From positions 25,893,421 to 25,957,420 of the forward strand of contig NC_044919.1 of NCBI RefSeq assembly GCF_003576645.1: DNA of 64,000 bases, in the 5' to 3' direction. Positions 26,261 through 38,741 of the stretch are shown here, piece by piece; the first letter of the stretch is position 1; each line of letters starts with the position of its first letter. Position numbers and translations under genes: made by a program. This DNA comes from Ipomoea triloba (Eukaryota; Streptophyta; Magnoliopsida; Solanales; Convolvulaceae). The notes under the pieces are model-generated. The model searched no databases. It saw nothing but the letters and a program-made list of their open reading frames with translations, and was not told the origin of the DNA.

Positions 26261-26629
26261 CATATGCAAAACCTATAATACTTCTCTACTTCAAAATCCC
26301 CTCCCATATAGAAAAATCAATATGGTCAAAATTTGACACTATAATTATATCAGCTTGGTACGTACGAACAAGAATTAGTTTAAATATAATACGGGCTTAA
26401 AAATGTTCCATATATTTAGGACCTACTCAGGTTATCTCGTGATCTAACAAAAAAACCTGTAATATTTCCATTTTTATATATGAAAAATGATAATATATAT
26501 GCACATATTAGACATGATGAATGCTTTATATATGGAGGTTGAATAGTTACAAACTATGAAATTATCAAGATGATCTCCATGCCTTCGATCACCCCAAATG
26601 TAATTAGGCCACTTTTCATTAATGATGTT
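26261..26629. other. AT-rich intergenic DNA
   Basis: No gene or repeat recognised. Confidence 0.4.
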
Positions 26630-26815
26630 ATTGGAGAGCAATAATTATACCATGAATCAGGATTCACCTTGCAAGATGGATTCATCACAATTTACATATA
26701 GAATGTTCACACATTTAGTTATAAATATTCAATATATAAATTGCGAATCTTCAATATGTAAATTGTATATTTTAAACCCAGGTCCACAGAATAATTTATC
26801 ATTAAAGAAATTGTA
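26630..26815 (-). mobile_element. MITE-like repeat (GTTCACAATTTATAT family), inverted copy
   Basis: ATTATACCATGAATCAGGATTC, CACCTTGCAAG, several GAATGTTCAC/AATATGTAAATTG phrases and GGTCCACAGAATAATTTATCATT match 16866-17065 in the opposite orientation. Confidence 0.5.
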
Positions 26816-27309
26816 GTTTTTTTTTTTTTTTGGATTTTCTTATATGGCATCATTTCGTCTTATAAAAAAATTTAAAATATATGCAAAATTTAAAATAGAA
26901 TTAAAGAATATTATAAATTGATTGAACAATGTGTTCCGTCTCAACTAAAAACTTAAACATATAATTAAACTGCATATCATAAGTCTATAACTATGATATC
27001 AAATTAAATAATATGTTTTGTTTTACTTAAAAGGCTAAACTAATAGTGGTTTGACTCCAATATCAATGATGTGTTCCGTTCGGACTAAAATGCTAATATA
27101 CATTTATTATTTTTATATAAAATTACATACATTTGCAATTTCATAAAATTAAAGAAGTAGATTTACAAATTGATAGAATGAAAAATATTTTATTTACCCT
27201 AGCCCTCGAAGTTTGGATAAGAAAAAGAAGGGAGAGAGACTGACTAGGATTACAAGGCAAGGGTACCGAATGCTTACTCTGAAATAGTAATTACGGATTT
27301 TTCTCTGTC
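26816..27309. other. AT-rich intergenic DNA
   Basis: No gene recognised. Two similar ATGTGTTCCGTCTCAACTAAAA / ATGTGTTCCGTTCGGACTAAAA phrases (26930 and 27068) suggest an old local duplication. Confidence 0.4.
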
Positions 27310-27715
27310 ACCCAAAGGAAGCAATACTTATACCATGGACCAGGGTTCACATTGCACTATGGACCCTAGTTCATGTGTATGTGTTTTGTGTTATGATTTT
27401 TTATATCTTGCGTTATGAATACAAATTATGCACATAAATCAGATTCGATAAATAAGTAAATTTATAACATGTGTATGTGTCTTGTAGTATGATTTATTGT
27501 GTCTTGTGTTATGAAATTATATATCTTACGAGTATGAATTATGTAACTCGTCTTTTCAATCCAATTGTGTCCATAATGATATGCTATGTGTCTTGTGTTA
27601 TCATTTTTTGTATTTTGTGTTATAAAATTCTGTATCTTACGAGTATGAATCTTATACTTCATTGTTTCAATTTAGGGCCTATAATGTTATGTGTAACTAG
27701 TCCATGATATAAATT
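27310..27715. repeat. About 115-bp tandem repeat, three diverged copies, with MITE-like edges
   Basis: Units containing TGTGTCTTGTGTTATGA...TATATCTTACGAGTATGAATTATG recur near 27370, 27475 and 27587. The block is flanked by ACCATGGACCAGGGTTCAC on the left and CTAGTCCATGATATAAATTG on the right, resembling the edges of the 16866 and 26630 elements. The whole may be one expanded MITE. Short frames on both strands are by-products. Confidence 0.6.
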
Positions 27716-28202
27716 GCCTAAAGAAAGAAGGGGAGAGAAGTGCTCTATTATGCATACTTTCATTTTATTACCTACGCTGTCACATGACAGCATGTTTAAT
27801 TTGATTAGTAAGAGATACGTGGCAAGAGTTTTAATTTAAAATTTTAATTTGGGGGAAGAAAACATTTGACCAAATAAATAAAGTTGGGGGTTGGTAGAAA
27901 TATGGGAAGAGTAGTTAACGCTAAACACATGGGAGCGGATTTGGTAGGCTTGGCTTGGCAGGTCTCTTACTTTACTATGAGTTGGCCCCTTCTGCCTCTT
28001 TCTCCGTGGACCCCACTATATACATATTTTTTAAATAGAAAAAAAAACTTTTCACCATTAATTATTTAATTTTCTTTTGACACGTATGTGAGATGAGAAA
28101 TTCTGGTACGTTTTGCAAGTAAAAGAATCAAATTTAGTGGGTGATTGGAAAGCATTTGGTAATGAGTGCAAACCCACGCAAAAATCTAAATGAATTTTAT
28201 TT
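27716..28202. other. Intergenic DNA
   Basis: No gene recognised; a 61-codon plus-strand frame at 27884-28069 has no family features. Confidence 0.4.
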
Positions 28203-28658
28203 GGGTCACACTTGTGTGAGACCGTCTCACAGATTCTTATTCGTGAGACGGGTCGAGTCGGGTCAAGACACCATGCAAATGTCACACTTATATGTGCAAA
28301 TGTCATACTTATATGCTCAAATATAACACTAATCAAAAATACAATTTTTGTTACTTATTAGAGAAAAAGTAATACATTTTTCATAATAAGTAATGTTAAC
28401 AAGTGCCCCTCACTTATAAGGGCAAATATAATACTTTTGTGGAAAAATGTAATACTTTTAAATCGAAATGTAAAAGTATTGTATTTTCCCTTAAAAGTAT
28501 TACATTTACCCTTATAAGTAACACAAACTTTATTCCTAATTAGTATTACATTTGAGCATATAAGTATGACATTTGTGCATATAAGTGTTACATTTGCATC
28601 TTGACCCGACCCGACCCGACCCGTCTCATGGTGAGACGGTCTCACACAAGTTTTTGCC
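28203..28658. mobile_element. MITE with ACTTGTGTGAGAC termini, copy 2
   Basis: GTCACACTTGTGTGAGACCG on the left and its inverted partner AAACTTGTGTGAGACCGTC on the right bound inverted subterminal GACGGGTCGGGTCAAGA segments. The right side has four tandem GACCC units (CGACCCGACCCGACCC). The interior is rich in GTAATACTTTTA and ATAAGTGTTACATTTG palindromes, as in copy 1. Confidence 0.85.
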
Positions 28659-28689
28659 ATTTTATTTTATTTTTTTTTAGAAAAGGGTG

Positions 28690-29070
28690 CTTTTAATCTT
28701 CAATTGCCCATAAATAGGGGCGCTAGCGAACAAAGTTTTTGGTAAATTACTCGTATTTGTGTTCGGTAATGTTCATTTACTAAGGTAAATGATAGGGAAT
28801 ATACCTCAGGTATACGACCTGAAGTATTTGTACATAAATTGTATTTGAGTACGAGTACTAGGTCCTATAAAAGAGACTTATGCCCTTCATTTTGGGGGAC
28901 TTTTCCTCTCTCCACTCTCTCTCTAAAGAAGACTCCAAGGCCATTCTCCCTATTCTCTCTACATTACTGAAGAATAAGGAATAAAGAGTTCATTTTGGCC
29001 TAAATTCTTCCCTCTACTCCTACTTTACATTTATTGGTATACAATTGAGTACATGGGAGATTATTCTTTA
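28690..29070 (+). mobile_element. LTR-like or promoter-bearing repeat fragment
   Basis: A TATA element CCTATAAAAGAGAC (28864-28877) is followed by a CT-rich leader (CTCTCTCCACTCTCTCTC), GAATAAGGAATAAAGAG and TTCTTCCCTC. This layout fits the U3-R part of an LTR or an orphan promoter. No coding sequence follows. The boundaries are uncertain. Confidence 0.3.
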
Positions 29071-29079
29071 TCAGTAAGC

Positions 29080-29224
29080 GAACATAAATAAATAAATTTT
29101 AGAGCTCGGTTCATAAACGAACAGAGTATGAATAATTGTAAGCTCGTTTGCTAAGAGCTCGTGAACAAACTTGGTTGTGTTCGTTTAATAATGTTTACGA
29201 ACATGTTCATGAACGAGCAGTTAA

Positions 29225-29263
<39 letters not shown>

Positions 29264-29600
29264 TGTTGTGTTGTTTGTTTGGTAATTGTTGGTGAACATA
29301 GATAATTTCTTGTACACGAACGAATTGTAATTATGAACATGAGCCTATGTTTGATTTTTAAGCGTTCATGAACAAACATGTGTGCGAACATGTTCACAAA
29401 TGGTAACGAACATATTCGTGAACGTGTTCATTAACGTTAGCGAAACGTGTTCGCGAACATTAACAAACACTGATAACACTTAACAAACGAACACGAACAG
29501 AATTTTTAAAAAACATTAACAAACGAACACGAACATTCCAAAAATCTTAACAAACGAACATGGACAACTTCCATTCGTTTATGTTCTATTCGTTAGCAGC
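29080..29600. repeat. GAACRTGTTC / TTCGTTTA-rich palindromic repeat
   Basis: GAACATGTTC, GTTCGTGAAC, AACAAACGAACACGAAC and inverted forms occur at high density on both strands, with a TA microsatellite at 29226-29259 in the middle. It begins near GAGCTCGGTTCATAAACGAAC and ends near TCGTTAGCAGCCCTACCC. It resembles old non-autonomous DNA elements with sub-terminal repeats; no transposase. Confidence 0.5.
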
Positions 29601-29880
29601 CCTACCCATAAATAATTAGTTTATGTGAGTGGATCCGGGGCGGATCTACAAAACAAATTAAGGAGGGTGTATTTAATCAAGATTTTTATATACTTTCAAA
29701 AATTATTAAAGTGATGAATTTTAAATTATTTTCGTACTCTTTCCAAACTTTTTTAACTTTCATAAACTTTATACGACTCCATAAAAGGCTACATAATAAA
29801 CATTTATAAACTTCTAACAACTTTTTCATATTAAAAAGTTTACAAAAGTTATTAAAACTTGTTAGTGTACAAATGATACA
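29601..29880. other. AT-rich intergenic DNA
   Basis: A GGGGCGGATCTAC phrase near 29637 may be one end of a decayed element like that at 3065. Nothing else is recognised. Confidence 0.3.
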
Positions 29881-30660
29881 CATTTGGACGCTATTATAAT
29901 TGGCCTAATTATTAGTCAAAACATAGGTTAATTTATTATGTTACATTTTATTGTGCTAGAGCAGTTTTCTGGACCACAGTCAGAATTCGCTACAGGCAGT
30001 CTGAAGCAGCGTCAGAATGCAGTCTAGTAGACATATTCATCTAACTGAATTTGGTATCTTTGGTCCACTATTTTTGCTGAGATTTTAAATGAAAGTTGCA
30101 GTTTATTTTAAGGGAATTTCAGCTGCACAAATTCATATCATATTGGTTGAAAGTTCGACTATATAAACAGTGCCAGTACTTGTGATTTTCACTTGAATTA
30201 ATATGCTATTCTTATCCAGCAGTACACGAAACCTTTCTACAGCTTATTAGTGTTATTTTGAGAATTATATCAGATTTGTATAAGTGTATGATGATGTCGT
30301 ATTGTTGATGGTTGATTGTGGCATGCATGTGGTCAGCTTGTAGATGATAAAGGCGTTGATTGGAGTGCTTTTTGTAACCATAGAGTGTATGGTTGTTTTG
30401 TGACTCCTTGTAACCCTTTGTGATCATCTAGTGGAATGGGCTAATGTGAGTTGCCCTGCAGACATAGGAGTTGAGCTCCGAACTGCGTAAACGATTCTTC
30501 GGTGTCTAGTTCCATTTATTTACTTATATGCTCTATTTATTTATTTATCTATACCTGCTTTAGTAACTAATCCAGATAAATAATCTTGGTAAAAATAAGT
30601 ATGAACCTTAGGCTTATCTTCTGCATTCAAGATCCACGATCCTATTTCAAAACTATATCA
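29881..30660 (+). mobile_element. Possible LTR-like fragment
   Basis: A TATA element GACTATATAAACAG near 30158 is followed by about 450 bp of non-coding DNA without a gene. The organisation suggests an LTR or orphan promoter. No terminal motifs, primer-binding site or partner copy was found. Confidence 0.2.
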
Positions 30661-30993
30661 ATGCATTTTTAGTGGCTTATACAAAGCATCCATATCAATG
30701 CATTTTTAGTGGCTTTTGAACTAGTGAAAGGTGATGGGGAGGAAAGAGAGGAAAGAGAGAGAATGAATTTGGTTCTCCTGCAAAAATGATTTTTAGAACC
30801 GTGAGTTAGAGAAAGCATCAACGCCCACTGCACACGCCGGGTGGCGCGTTTATTGCTTCTTTTTTTAGGGTCATATTTCACATTTGTTTTTTTTTCTTTT
30901 CTATTTTTCATCTATTTCGTACTTGGATCATAAAAAACCGTAAAAAAAACTTGACTAGTGTAGATGCTCTTAAACAATAAATTTTAAAAAAAA
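30661..30993. other. Intergenic DNA
   Basis: Short direct repeat GCATTTTTAGTGGCTT (30662 and 30700). No gene recognised. Confidence 0.4.
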
Positions 30994-31147
30994 TCCGTTA
31001 TATTTAAAATTTTATTATTGTTGCGAACAAAAATTAGGTTTGGTTGCGATTCAAAAACATTGTTGCGAACTCCGTTATATTTAAAATTTTATTATTGTTG
31101 TGAACAAAAATTAGATTTTGTTGCGATTCAAAAGCAGTGTTGCGAAC
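30994..31147. repeat. Tandem duplication, 2 x 77 bp
   Basis: TCCGTTATATTTAAAATTTT...TTGTTGCGAAC is repeated head to tail at 30994-31070 and 31071-31147 with a few substitutions. It is followed by the inverted phrase GCAACAAAATTTTGTTGC. Confidence 0.9.
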
Positions 31148-31929
31148 CGCAACAAAATTTTGTTGCTGTTCACAACAAAAAATTTAAAATAATTTTTTTA
31201 TATAAATATGTGTAAAATAAAAAGATAAAAAATAAAAAATAAAAAATATATGAATAGGTATGAATAACTTATCGTAAAATTTGACATGAATTGATGAAAA
31301 TTAAGTTTGTCAAGTTCAAATAGGAAAAAAAATGTCTATAGAAAAAGTTGAAAAAATTGGGGGTTGAAGGTTAGATTTCAACCATTGATATTTGTGAAGA
31401 AAAAATCTATAAGAATCTTAATCTTGTAGAGTCTATAAAAGTTAATAAGTTTTTAAATACAAAAAGACTTTTTAAAACCCTTTAAAGTCTGAATCGAATA
31501 CCGACTGACTTTTAAAGAGATTTTTAAAAAGTTGATATGGAATACCACCAAACTTTTTAATTAGTTAAAAGTCTTAAAATAGTTGAGGAGACTTAAATCA
31601 TTTGTTCCAAAAATAGATAAAAATTCAACCAGATTAGTAGCAAGTAGCATAACACATTCAAAACCAGATCAAGATTCAATCAGATTAATCTCATCTGGCA
31701 GTATAGTATATAAAAAAAGTAGATCAAAATGAAGTCCAATACAAATCAACCATTTTGTATGGCTTCCAAATCTCAAAAAAAAAAAAATAATAAGTTTCAT
31801 TAGCTTCACACAAGATAAATATGTGTTGATTTGCTAGAAGATGACAAAAAAATGTGACTACTGTCAATTGAAACAAATAAAAACAGGAGACTTAATAGAA
31901 CTCTCCAATGCAAATAACTGGTTGTTACA
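31148..31929. other. AT-rich intergenic DNA
   Basis: No gene, RNA or repeat recognised. Confidence 0.4.
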
Positions 31930-32045
31930 AGCCAAAGACTTTGTGGTCAAACGGTATAACGGGCATTGACTCTTTTGTGTTTAATAGATTGAGAAAGTAT
32001 GTAGGGACCGATACTACATTGTAACCGAGTCAATAGTACTTTTTA
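31930..32045 (+). mobile_element. SINE-like copy (ATACTACATTGTAACCGAGTC family)
   Basis: CTTTGTGGTCAAACGG, TTGACTCTTTTGTGTTTAAT, TAGATTGAGAAAGTATGT and ATACTACATTGTAACCGAGT, AATAGTACT match the body and 3' end of copies at 7897 and 8296 and the body of 14166. The B box appears lost by deletion. Confidence 0.55.
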
Positions 32046-32321
32046 ACAACCAGCACTTCTTAACAAGTGGTTGTTACAAAGAATTGGTTTCTATAACAGA
32101 GGATATTTATGCAGAGTGAGTTAACATTTCAGAACTATCACCAAACCAACCCCTCAACGGACCTGGAAGAATCTAATGAATACAATCTCTATAAGATGAA
32201 CAACAGGCCTCCATAATATCGCCCGGGGGCTGGGGCCTGGGGGCAGAATTTTAAGCTACATATACATTACACGTATGTAAACCCAAAAAACTCTATGGAA
32301 TATGTGTATGTATCCTATGTA

Positions 32322-35300
32322 TCAAAGGGCTTTTGTGGTATTACCGCTTTCATTATTCACATCTGCTTGTTTGCACATGCAGTCAGGCATTGGGTATGTA
32401 TAGAGCGAGCTGCTGGGTTTTTTTACCTCACAACCCTTCATATCGTTGTGATGAAGCATATCTTGCAACTGCCGTTTAAAGTCTTTATATCTGTTGGGAA
32501 ATAAAGAATAAATACATTAAGCTTGCTTCAATTATGTGTTACTCTTGTAAAAAAAGAATAACAAGGTTCATGCCCTCCAAACTAGATAGGGTCTGGTCAC
32601 TCAATTGGGCTATAATGGACATAGGCCAAACCACACTAAAGAGTGAATCCAATCAATTAGCTAATCTAATCCATGGCCTTATAAACCAAACCAATTGTTA
32701 TACCATCTACAAGGGTTCATGTTGAATTGTGAACCCTTGTCCAAAAATTATGTGTCTGCAACTAAAAAAAAAATATGTTAACCTAAACCACACTAAAATC
32801 TGAATCCAATCAATTAGCTAATCTAACCGCCTTGTAAACCAAACCAAAAACAAAATATGTTAACTTTTGTATAGGGCTCCATGGTATAATTTGCCCAGAG
32901 CCTAAACTAGGCTAAAAACTAAATCCAATCAATTAGCTAATGTAACTCATGGCCTTATAAACCTATATATTCTCTCTTATATTTTCAATGTGGGACTCTT
33001 CAATAGGAACAAACAAAGAGTAGAGAAGGTTACTTGCATATTACCTTATACTTGGACGATCAAACAGAAGAGCTAATTTCCGCTTATCAGGTTTGATTGT
33101 CTTGCCATGTCCTCCATTCAAATAACGTCTATGGCCCACTAAGAAATGCGGGAAGTTACCACCCTGTGTTGTGACAAAAACTTCACTGTAGAGGCAAACC
33201 GTATAATCAAGAGCTGCCAACCTAGATAAATGACCCTGCATGGCAAACATATACAGTTCGGTTATGACACAAATAGTAGGTAACTAGGAACGGGGGGGGG
33301 GGGGGGGGGCATGTGGAAACTCTAGCCTATATACCTCAAACGGAGCTAGTTCTTCTGCAGAAGCAAGTGTATCCTTCGATTCGAGATGCGGAAATATCTG
33401 TTTGAGTGGAGCCATATACTTCTCGGCCTTATAAATTTTCCCAGCAGCAACATAAACCGGGGTGCTATTATCAAATCCCATGCCTCTTAGCATCATGCCC
33501 ACCTAGAACATGAAATCAAAGAATTAATGCCCGACCGGAGAAATAGAATCCACAGAGATGGCACTTTGTTCACATGGCGTTAACCTTTTTTCTCTTGGAG
33601 ATATGTAGTTGAAATGGGATATATACAACGTGTTTCAGTGCGTGATGAGATACAAGATGCAAAGGCAGTAAAGAAATGAAAGAAGATGAAGTTTGGATAT
33701 TCACCATATTTCTCATACCTCAAGTGGAGTAAGCGGGCACTTTCCATCCATCCGTATCGCACCTGGCCTTATAATTCTGCCTCTTTTGCGGAATTTTCCT
33801 CTCCAACTTCTTTCTCGAGCAACATCCATCTCAAGCTTTTCTTTCTCGCCACCATCATATATACAGCAAGAAAATGCAACCATATCCTTTAAAGGCGAAA
33901 ATAAAAAGTTAACTTCTGTTGAAGTTAAGTCAAAATTATAGCCATTTCAAACAACAACAACAATACTAATACTAATAATAATAATAAATTGTTTTCAAAA
34001 AATAATAATAATAAATTAAATTAAAAGTTGGATAAAGACACAAATTTGCACCTCTTCGAATCGAAGATGCACTGAAACATATTTCCCCGCACTTCTGGAG
34101 CTATTTTTCATCATTCGATCAACCATCTTCGCTGCAAGCATGCGTATGGATGATGAAAATCTTAACGCTTCAAAGTTGCACAAGCACCGAAGACCTTGGA
34201 TATTTGGAGGAACTGCATGGGCCAATCTATTAGAAAATGGTGCAATGCGTACAGCCCTGCACCATTAATCATAACAAAGGTAGCTATGTGATAAATAAGT
34301 CGTAGAATGCCATAATATATGAAAAATAACAAAAAGCAGAAAATGGTCCGGCCCATTGCTCAAGACTCTTGCATCCACGAAGGGTCTAGGAGACAAATAT
34401 AGAAACAAATGAGTACCAGACCACCACACCAACCTTAACCTTCTAAAAGAAAGAAAATATAATTACTACGGAGTAAAAACAAAGGGATTGAGTACTATGT
34501 AGTGTGATGGCACCTCTGTTACCATTCCAAATGGGTGGTCACAGGATAGAACCCTGGTGGTGGTGGGGGCATTGATTCTTGAATCATGAGTGTTTCAAAA
34601 AAAAAAAAACACTAAGTGGCCCACGCATTGTAAAGTAGAGAAAATTTGCAGTGTTGAACTATCATAAAATGTTCCCTTGAGGCCTTGATATGAATACAAA
34701 GTAATTATGATAATTTGTAGAACTGGCAAAAGGTAACCTCCCATAACCCCATGGAAACATATCAAGAAGTGTAGAACATAAAAGAGAAATTTAAAAAATA
34801 AATGATATCCAAAGAATTTACGGCATAGAGTATTAACCAACAAGAATAGCAAATAATCCAACTAATAAGGAGGCAAGGATTGTATACCCCAATTCCAATA
34901 GCTTTGGTAGGACCTTTTGCCTATAGTAGACTGGACTGGACCAGGCCTTTACCCGTAAATTCACAATGTTACTTATATTATTGTCAAATCGCTGAAGTAC
35001 ATCTTCTGGAAGTTGTTTTACCACCTTGACGTGATTCCTTAGAGCGTAAATGAAAAATTCCTCGTCAAAGATATCCCCAAACTTGCTGCAAAATTTTGGA
35101 AGGTTGAGAAACAAAACTTTAATATTTGTAATGACTTTTTGCTGCACAGCTGGAATCAAAATGACTTGTTATCTAGTTCTCAATTTCTCATATTCAAAAT
35201 CTACAAGGATTACTAGTAATAGCATACACAATATTATGAAGACTAGGCCGCTTAATATAATTATGTGGCAGCTTTACCTGGAATCTCGCCAAACACTATT

Positions 35301-37857
35301 TAAATGAAATATTGGAATAACAAGTGTAGCATTCAGCAGACCAGCAACTGCAACTGCATCACATATCTGTAATAAGAAGAGGTTCGGTTATATCTTATAT
35401 GTCCTTCAGAAAGTCAGGGCAGCATTTTATCTAAGAAATTTGAATCTAATAAACACAAGAAATTGATATCAATCAATTGGAAATGATATCACAAAAATGA
35501 AGGCAATTGCATTCATCAACAACATATGTTATGCTTAGAATTTAAAATAAATAAATAAATACTTCACAGGAAGGATGCCAAAGGGCAATATTGTATCAAA
35601 AGAACGTACCGATAACCTTTGTTGATTCAACCCACCATTTGCTTCAATTATGAGGAAACCATTCGACTTTGATGATTCCGGCAACCCTAGAAGAAAAAAG
35701 AATTTTATTTTTATTTTATTTATTTAATCAAATATCGAAATGCTATCACAACACTAGCATGTATGATACAAACTAGTCTCAGAATTTCTCTGATAAAAAT
35801 CAGAGGATGATCCAGCAAATACTCATTTTTTAAATTTGAAGAAATATCAAATATCGACGGCTGGTTTTCAAACAAAAATTCATCAGACAGCAACCAATTC
35901 CAACATTACATATTACAGGAGAACAGACAGCCAATAGGCTCTCCCATCCGGGACTCTCCCACCTAGCTCCCAGAACAGAGAAGGCATAAAGCTAATAAAT
36001 TTAGCAACAATTCCAGCAAATACGATCTATCCCCGAAAATAAAATTGGTTATCCATGTATATAAAGCACTACAACATCAGCATTCTAGTATCCACTTTAC
36101 ATAGAAATTATGAGCCTTTAAATCAAGGAAACTCAGGATTTTTATAAGAAATCAGGGCATTCAGAGACAACTGCAAGCCAAAGTAGAGGATCGCTCTAAG
36201 AACAGTCATGACCTTCGTTTACTTAAAAGTAAAATGCAGCATCTAAATTTTTAACTTCCAATGAGTAAAAAAATGGTCCAATTTCAAGTTTCCTCCTTTT
36301 ACCACATGAAAGGTTTTTATGCCAATACATATTTCATGATAATTGCCTGATTTACCAGAAAAGGACAAGAGACTTGAGATATTTGCCTTCAAGTTAGGAA
36401 GGTCACTGCCCCTTGTAGACATATTACAGTACTTATTACAATTTGAAATTAGTGTATGTAGCATGTAGTTTCTTAGTATGAAGATGAGCATGCCAAGCTA
36501 ATATGAAAGATGGCCTTTGTCACAGAGGATATATTTCTAAAAAGTTTTAATGGCATTGATTGTGAAACTGAATAGGAATCTCTTTCTCTTGTATGGATCT
36601 ATCTTGAAATGATATCATCACCAATAGAGCATCAAATAACAAAAACTGACCTATTGGTCTAAAAAGAGTTAGTGAAGGATGCACAATTTTCTTAGCATTC
36701 CAAACACATCCGATACGTTATTGAAATGAACAAAAAATCAGGGTTATCTCCAGATTCCTACTTGGAACTGAGTTGAGGAAGGGGATGATCTTCAATAGGA
36801 ATTGCTTAAATTTGAATGGTAGGTCAATTGCATGGGCAATAGACAGAATACTAACCTGCTTGAGAAATAGACTTGTCAAGACAAGGCTTCCAATTTTGAT
36901 GAAACTTTGGATTCCACACATTTGTTAACTGCATAGTTTGAAGCCATCAACTTTCAGTTGATTTTTTACTTATTCGACATCATGTAAGGAATTCTTCAAA
37001 AACTTTCTTTATCCAATGAACAAAAATAAAACGGAATATCTGGAGCAAGAACATGTACTATTGCCCAATGACCTTCAATGTTTTGATTGTTTTCCATTAA
37101 GCATTGCCTGCACCAAGAACTCGCTAAATTGTTGAAAATAACTTTCCCACTTGCTAATTTCCAACCCCCCACCCCCTCCCCCCAACAAACCCTCCTACTT
37201 AGTACTAAAGATCTGTTAATTAGTACTCCATAAATCATTACACTATATTGGAATACAAATGTTAAGCATTAAGCACATCTACTTCATGCTGTCCACACAC
37301 CTAACTCTGTTTTAAAAAAAATATATATTCTAATTACTTATCCTAATTCTCAGAGGGCATATTCTTGAGTTCATATTTTAAGCTACAGATTTTTGGAACA
37401 CCATGAACAAATCACAATCAAATAAAGCGATAAGACAAAGAAGTGGAATTTATAAAAGAACAAGGAAATTTAAGAGATTTACCAAATTTGAGGTTCCATT
37501 ATTTTCAGCCTGCATATGTGGCCAAAGCTTCTCAAATACCTGAGGGCTCCGATACACTGATCCCGGTGGCGCCACCTCATTGCCACCATTGAAGCCCAAA
37601 GTACCCATATACAATAACATTCCGGAAATATAGAGTAAAGGGGCGAAAAGCAGGACCCCACGGCGCCGGTACACCGCCGACACCAGCATAAACCCCAATT
37701 TCTCGGCAAAATTATGCAGCTTGACCCCGCCGCCATCTACGCCACCGCGGAAGCTCCCCCCGCCACCTCCAATGGCCGAGTTCTTTCTACGGTAGCGCGG
37801 CGAAGACGGCGGCGACGGCGTGCTGACGCCGCTGCCAAGCCGGCTTAGCCCGCGCAT
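32322..37857 (-). CDS. O-fucosyltransferase family protein (plant GT106-like), Golgi
   Basis: Ten exons join in frame to 570 aa: 37483-37857, 36856-36928, 35610-35686, 35278-35366, 34888-35085, 34052-34256, 33719-33886, 33335-33502, 33045-33235 and 32322-32490, all with GT-AG introns. The start is the first in-frame ATG after a stop at 37936. A hydrophobic anchor (about residues 68-89) after a basic stretch gives type II topology, with the catalytic part in the Golgi lumen. Family motifs are [10 protein letters not shown] (164-173), [17 protein letters not shown] (about 199-215), [15 protein letters not shown] (about 333-347), [15 protein letters not shown] (about 393-407), [16 protein letters not shown] and the C-terminal YPMPDCMC. 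Members are thought to transfer fucose or related sugars from nucleotide sugars to protein or pectin; the exact acceptor is unknown. No motif is broken, and it looks functional. Confidence 0.93.
32600..33010 (-). repeat. Three partial copies of an LTR-like repeat in the last intron
   Basis: AATCCAATCAATTAGCTAAT followed by a GGCCTTATAAACC-like phrase occurs near 32648, 32803 and 32924. The rightmost copy continues to ATATTTTCAATGTGGGACTC and thus carries a terminus. A further copy lies at 62055-62170 in the opposite orientation. The phrase GAGTCCCACATTGAAAA resembles common plant LTR openings. The repeats are confined to the final intron of the fucosyltransferase-like gene. Confidence 0.6.
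33292..33309. repeat. G18 homopolymer in intron
   Basis: A clean run of 18 G in intron 8 of the fucosyltransferase-like gene, 26 bases from the splice donor at 33334. Confidence 0.9.
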
Positions 37858-38180
37858 GTGGGCCCAAGAAACCAAAACCTTTCTCAGAAACCCAATCCCC
37901 AGCAAGAAAACCGTAAAAGATGTTTCTTTTCTTCTCTACGCTCTCACCCGGAGGGTGAAGAATGTGAAAACGAGCTAACACAGTAGATGGAAGTGTAGAG
38001 TGTAAAGTGATCAACTTTTGAGCACCCAAAGCCAAGAAGATGAAGTTGACCCACTCCCACGCGTGAAGTTATGAGGCCATGGTTGCAAGAATCACGGATG
38101 CTGAAAGGGGGGGCCTGTGGGGTCGGATCGACGCTACTACTTCAACAGCACCACCGACAACTCACAAGAGAAGAGAGAAT
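37858..38180 (-). promoter_or_regulatory. 5' leader / proximal promoter of fucosyltransferase-like gene
   Basis: The region upstream of the start codon is less AT-rich and has a stop in frame at 37936-37938. No convincing TATA box is seen. Confidence 0.3.
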
Positions 38181-38741
38181 TTGAATTGGTTTATTGGGAA
38201 AATTTTCTTCTAGATTTGGCTGCCTTTTCTTATTCCACTTTCGCCCAAAGGAAAATGAAAAAGATGGTCCCAACTCAATTTGTTTGATTGATCATTCATC
38301 ACTCTAAAATTTTGTTTTATGACAGCGTAGAACTTTGAACTCTACTAAGAATTTGGGAGAAAAATTTTATTAATCAAGAGGTAACAAAAAGTGTATCTGC
38401 ATTGGATGGAAACCGTTATCATTTTTTCTTGCTACTTAAGTTTTGATATATTTGTAATGAGATTATATCCTAGATTTACACATCCTTATAAAATATTTAG
38501 TTTCTCAAGTATTTTAAATGTTATATTCAATGATTTTTTAAAAAGAAACAAATATTTTTACGTTTTCTCCTTTCATTTTTACTTGTTTGGTAATAAGAGG
38601 TAAATAAGTTTTGAAATTATTTTTTAAAAGTAATTAAACCATCAAAACGAAATTTCTTTCAAAGAAAATGCAAATTTGATTTTTTAAAAAGTGCATTTAG
38701 TTTTTTAAAACCATTTTACAGGTAAAACTGTAAAAACGAGT
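38181..38741. other. AT-rich intergenic DNA
   Basis: No gene recognised; a 70-codon frame at 38391-38603 has no family features. Confidence 0.4.

Noticed and set aside
37787..38035. Alternative 82-codon minus-strand frame at the start of the fucosyltransferase-like gene
   Set aside because: It overlaps exon 1 in another frame. The family-consistent protein uses the frame opening at 37857, which joins all later exons.
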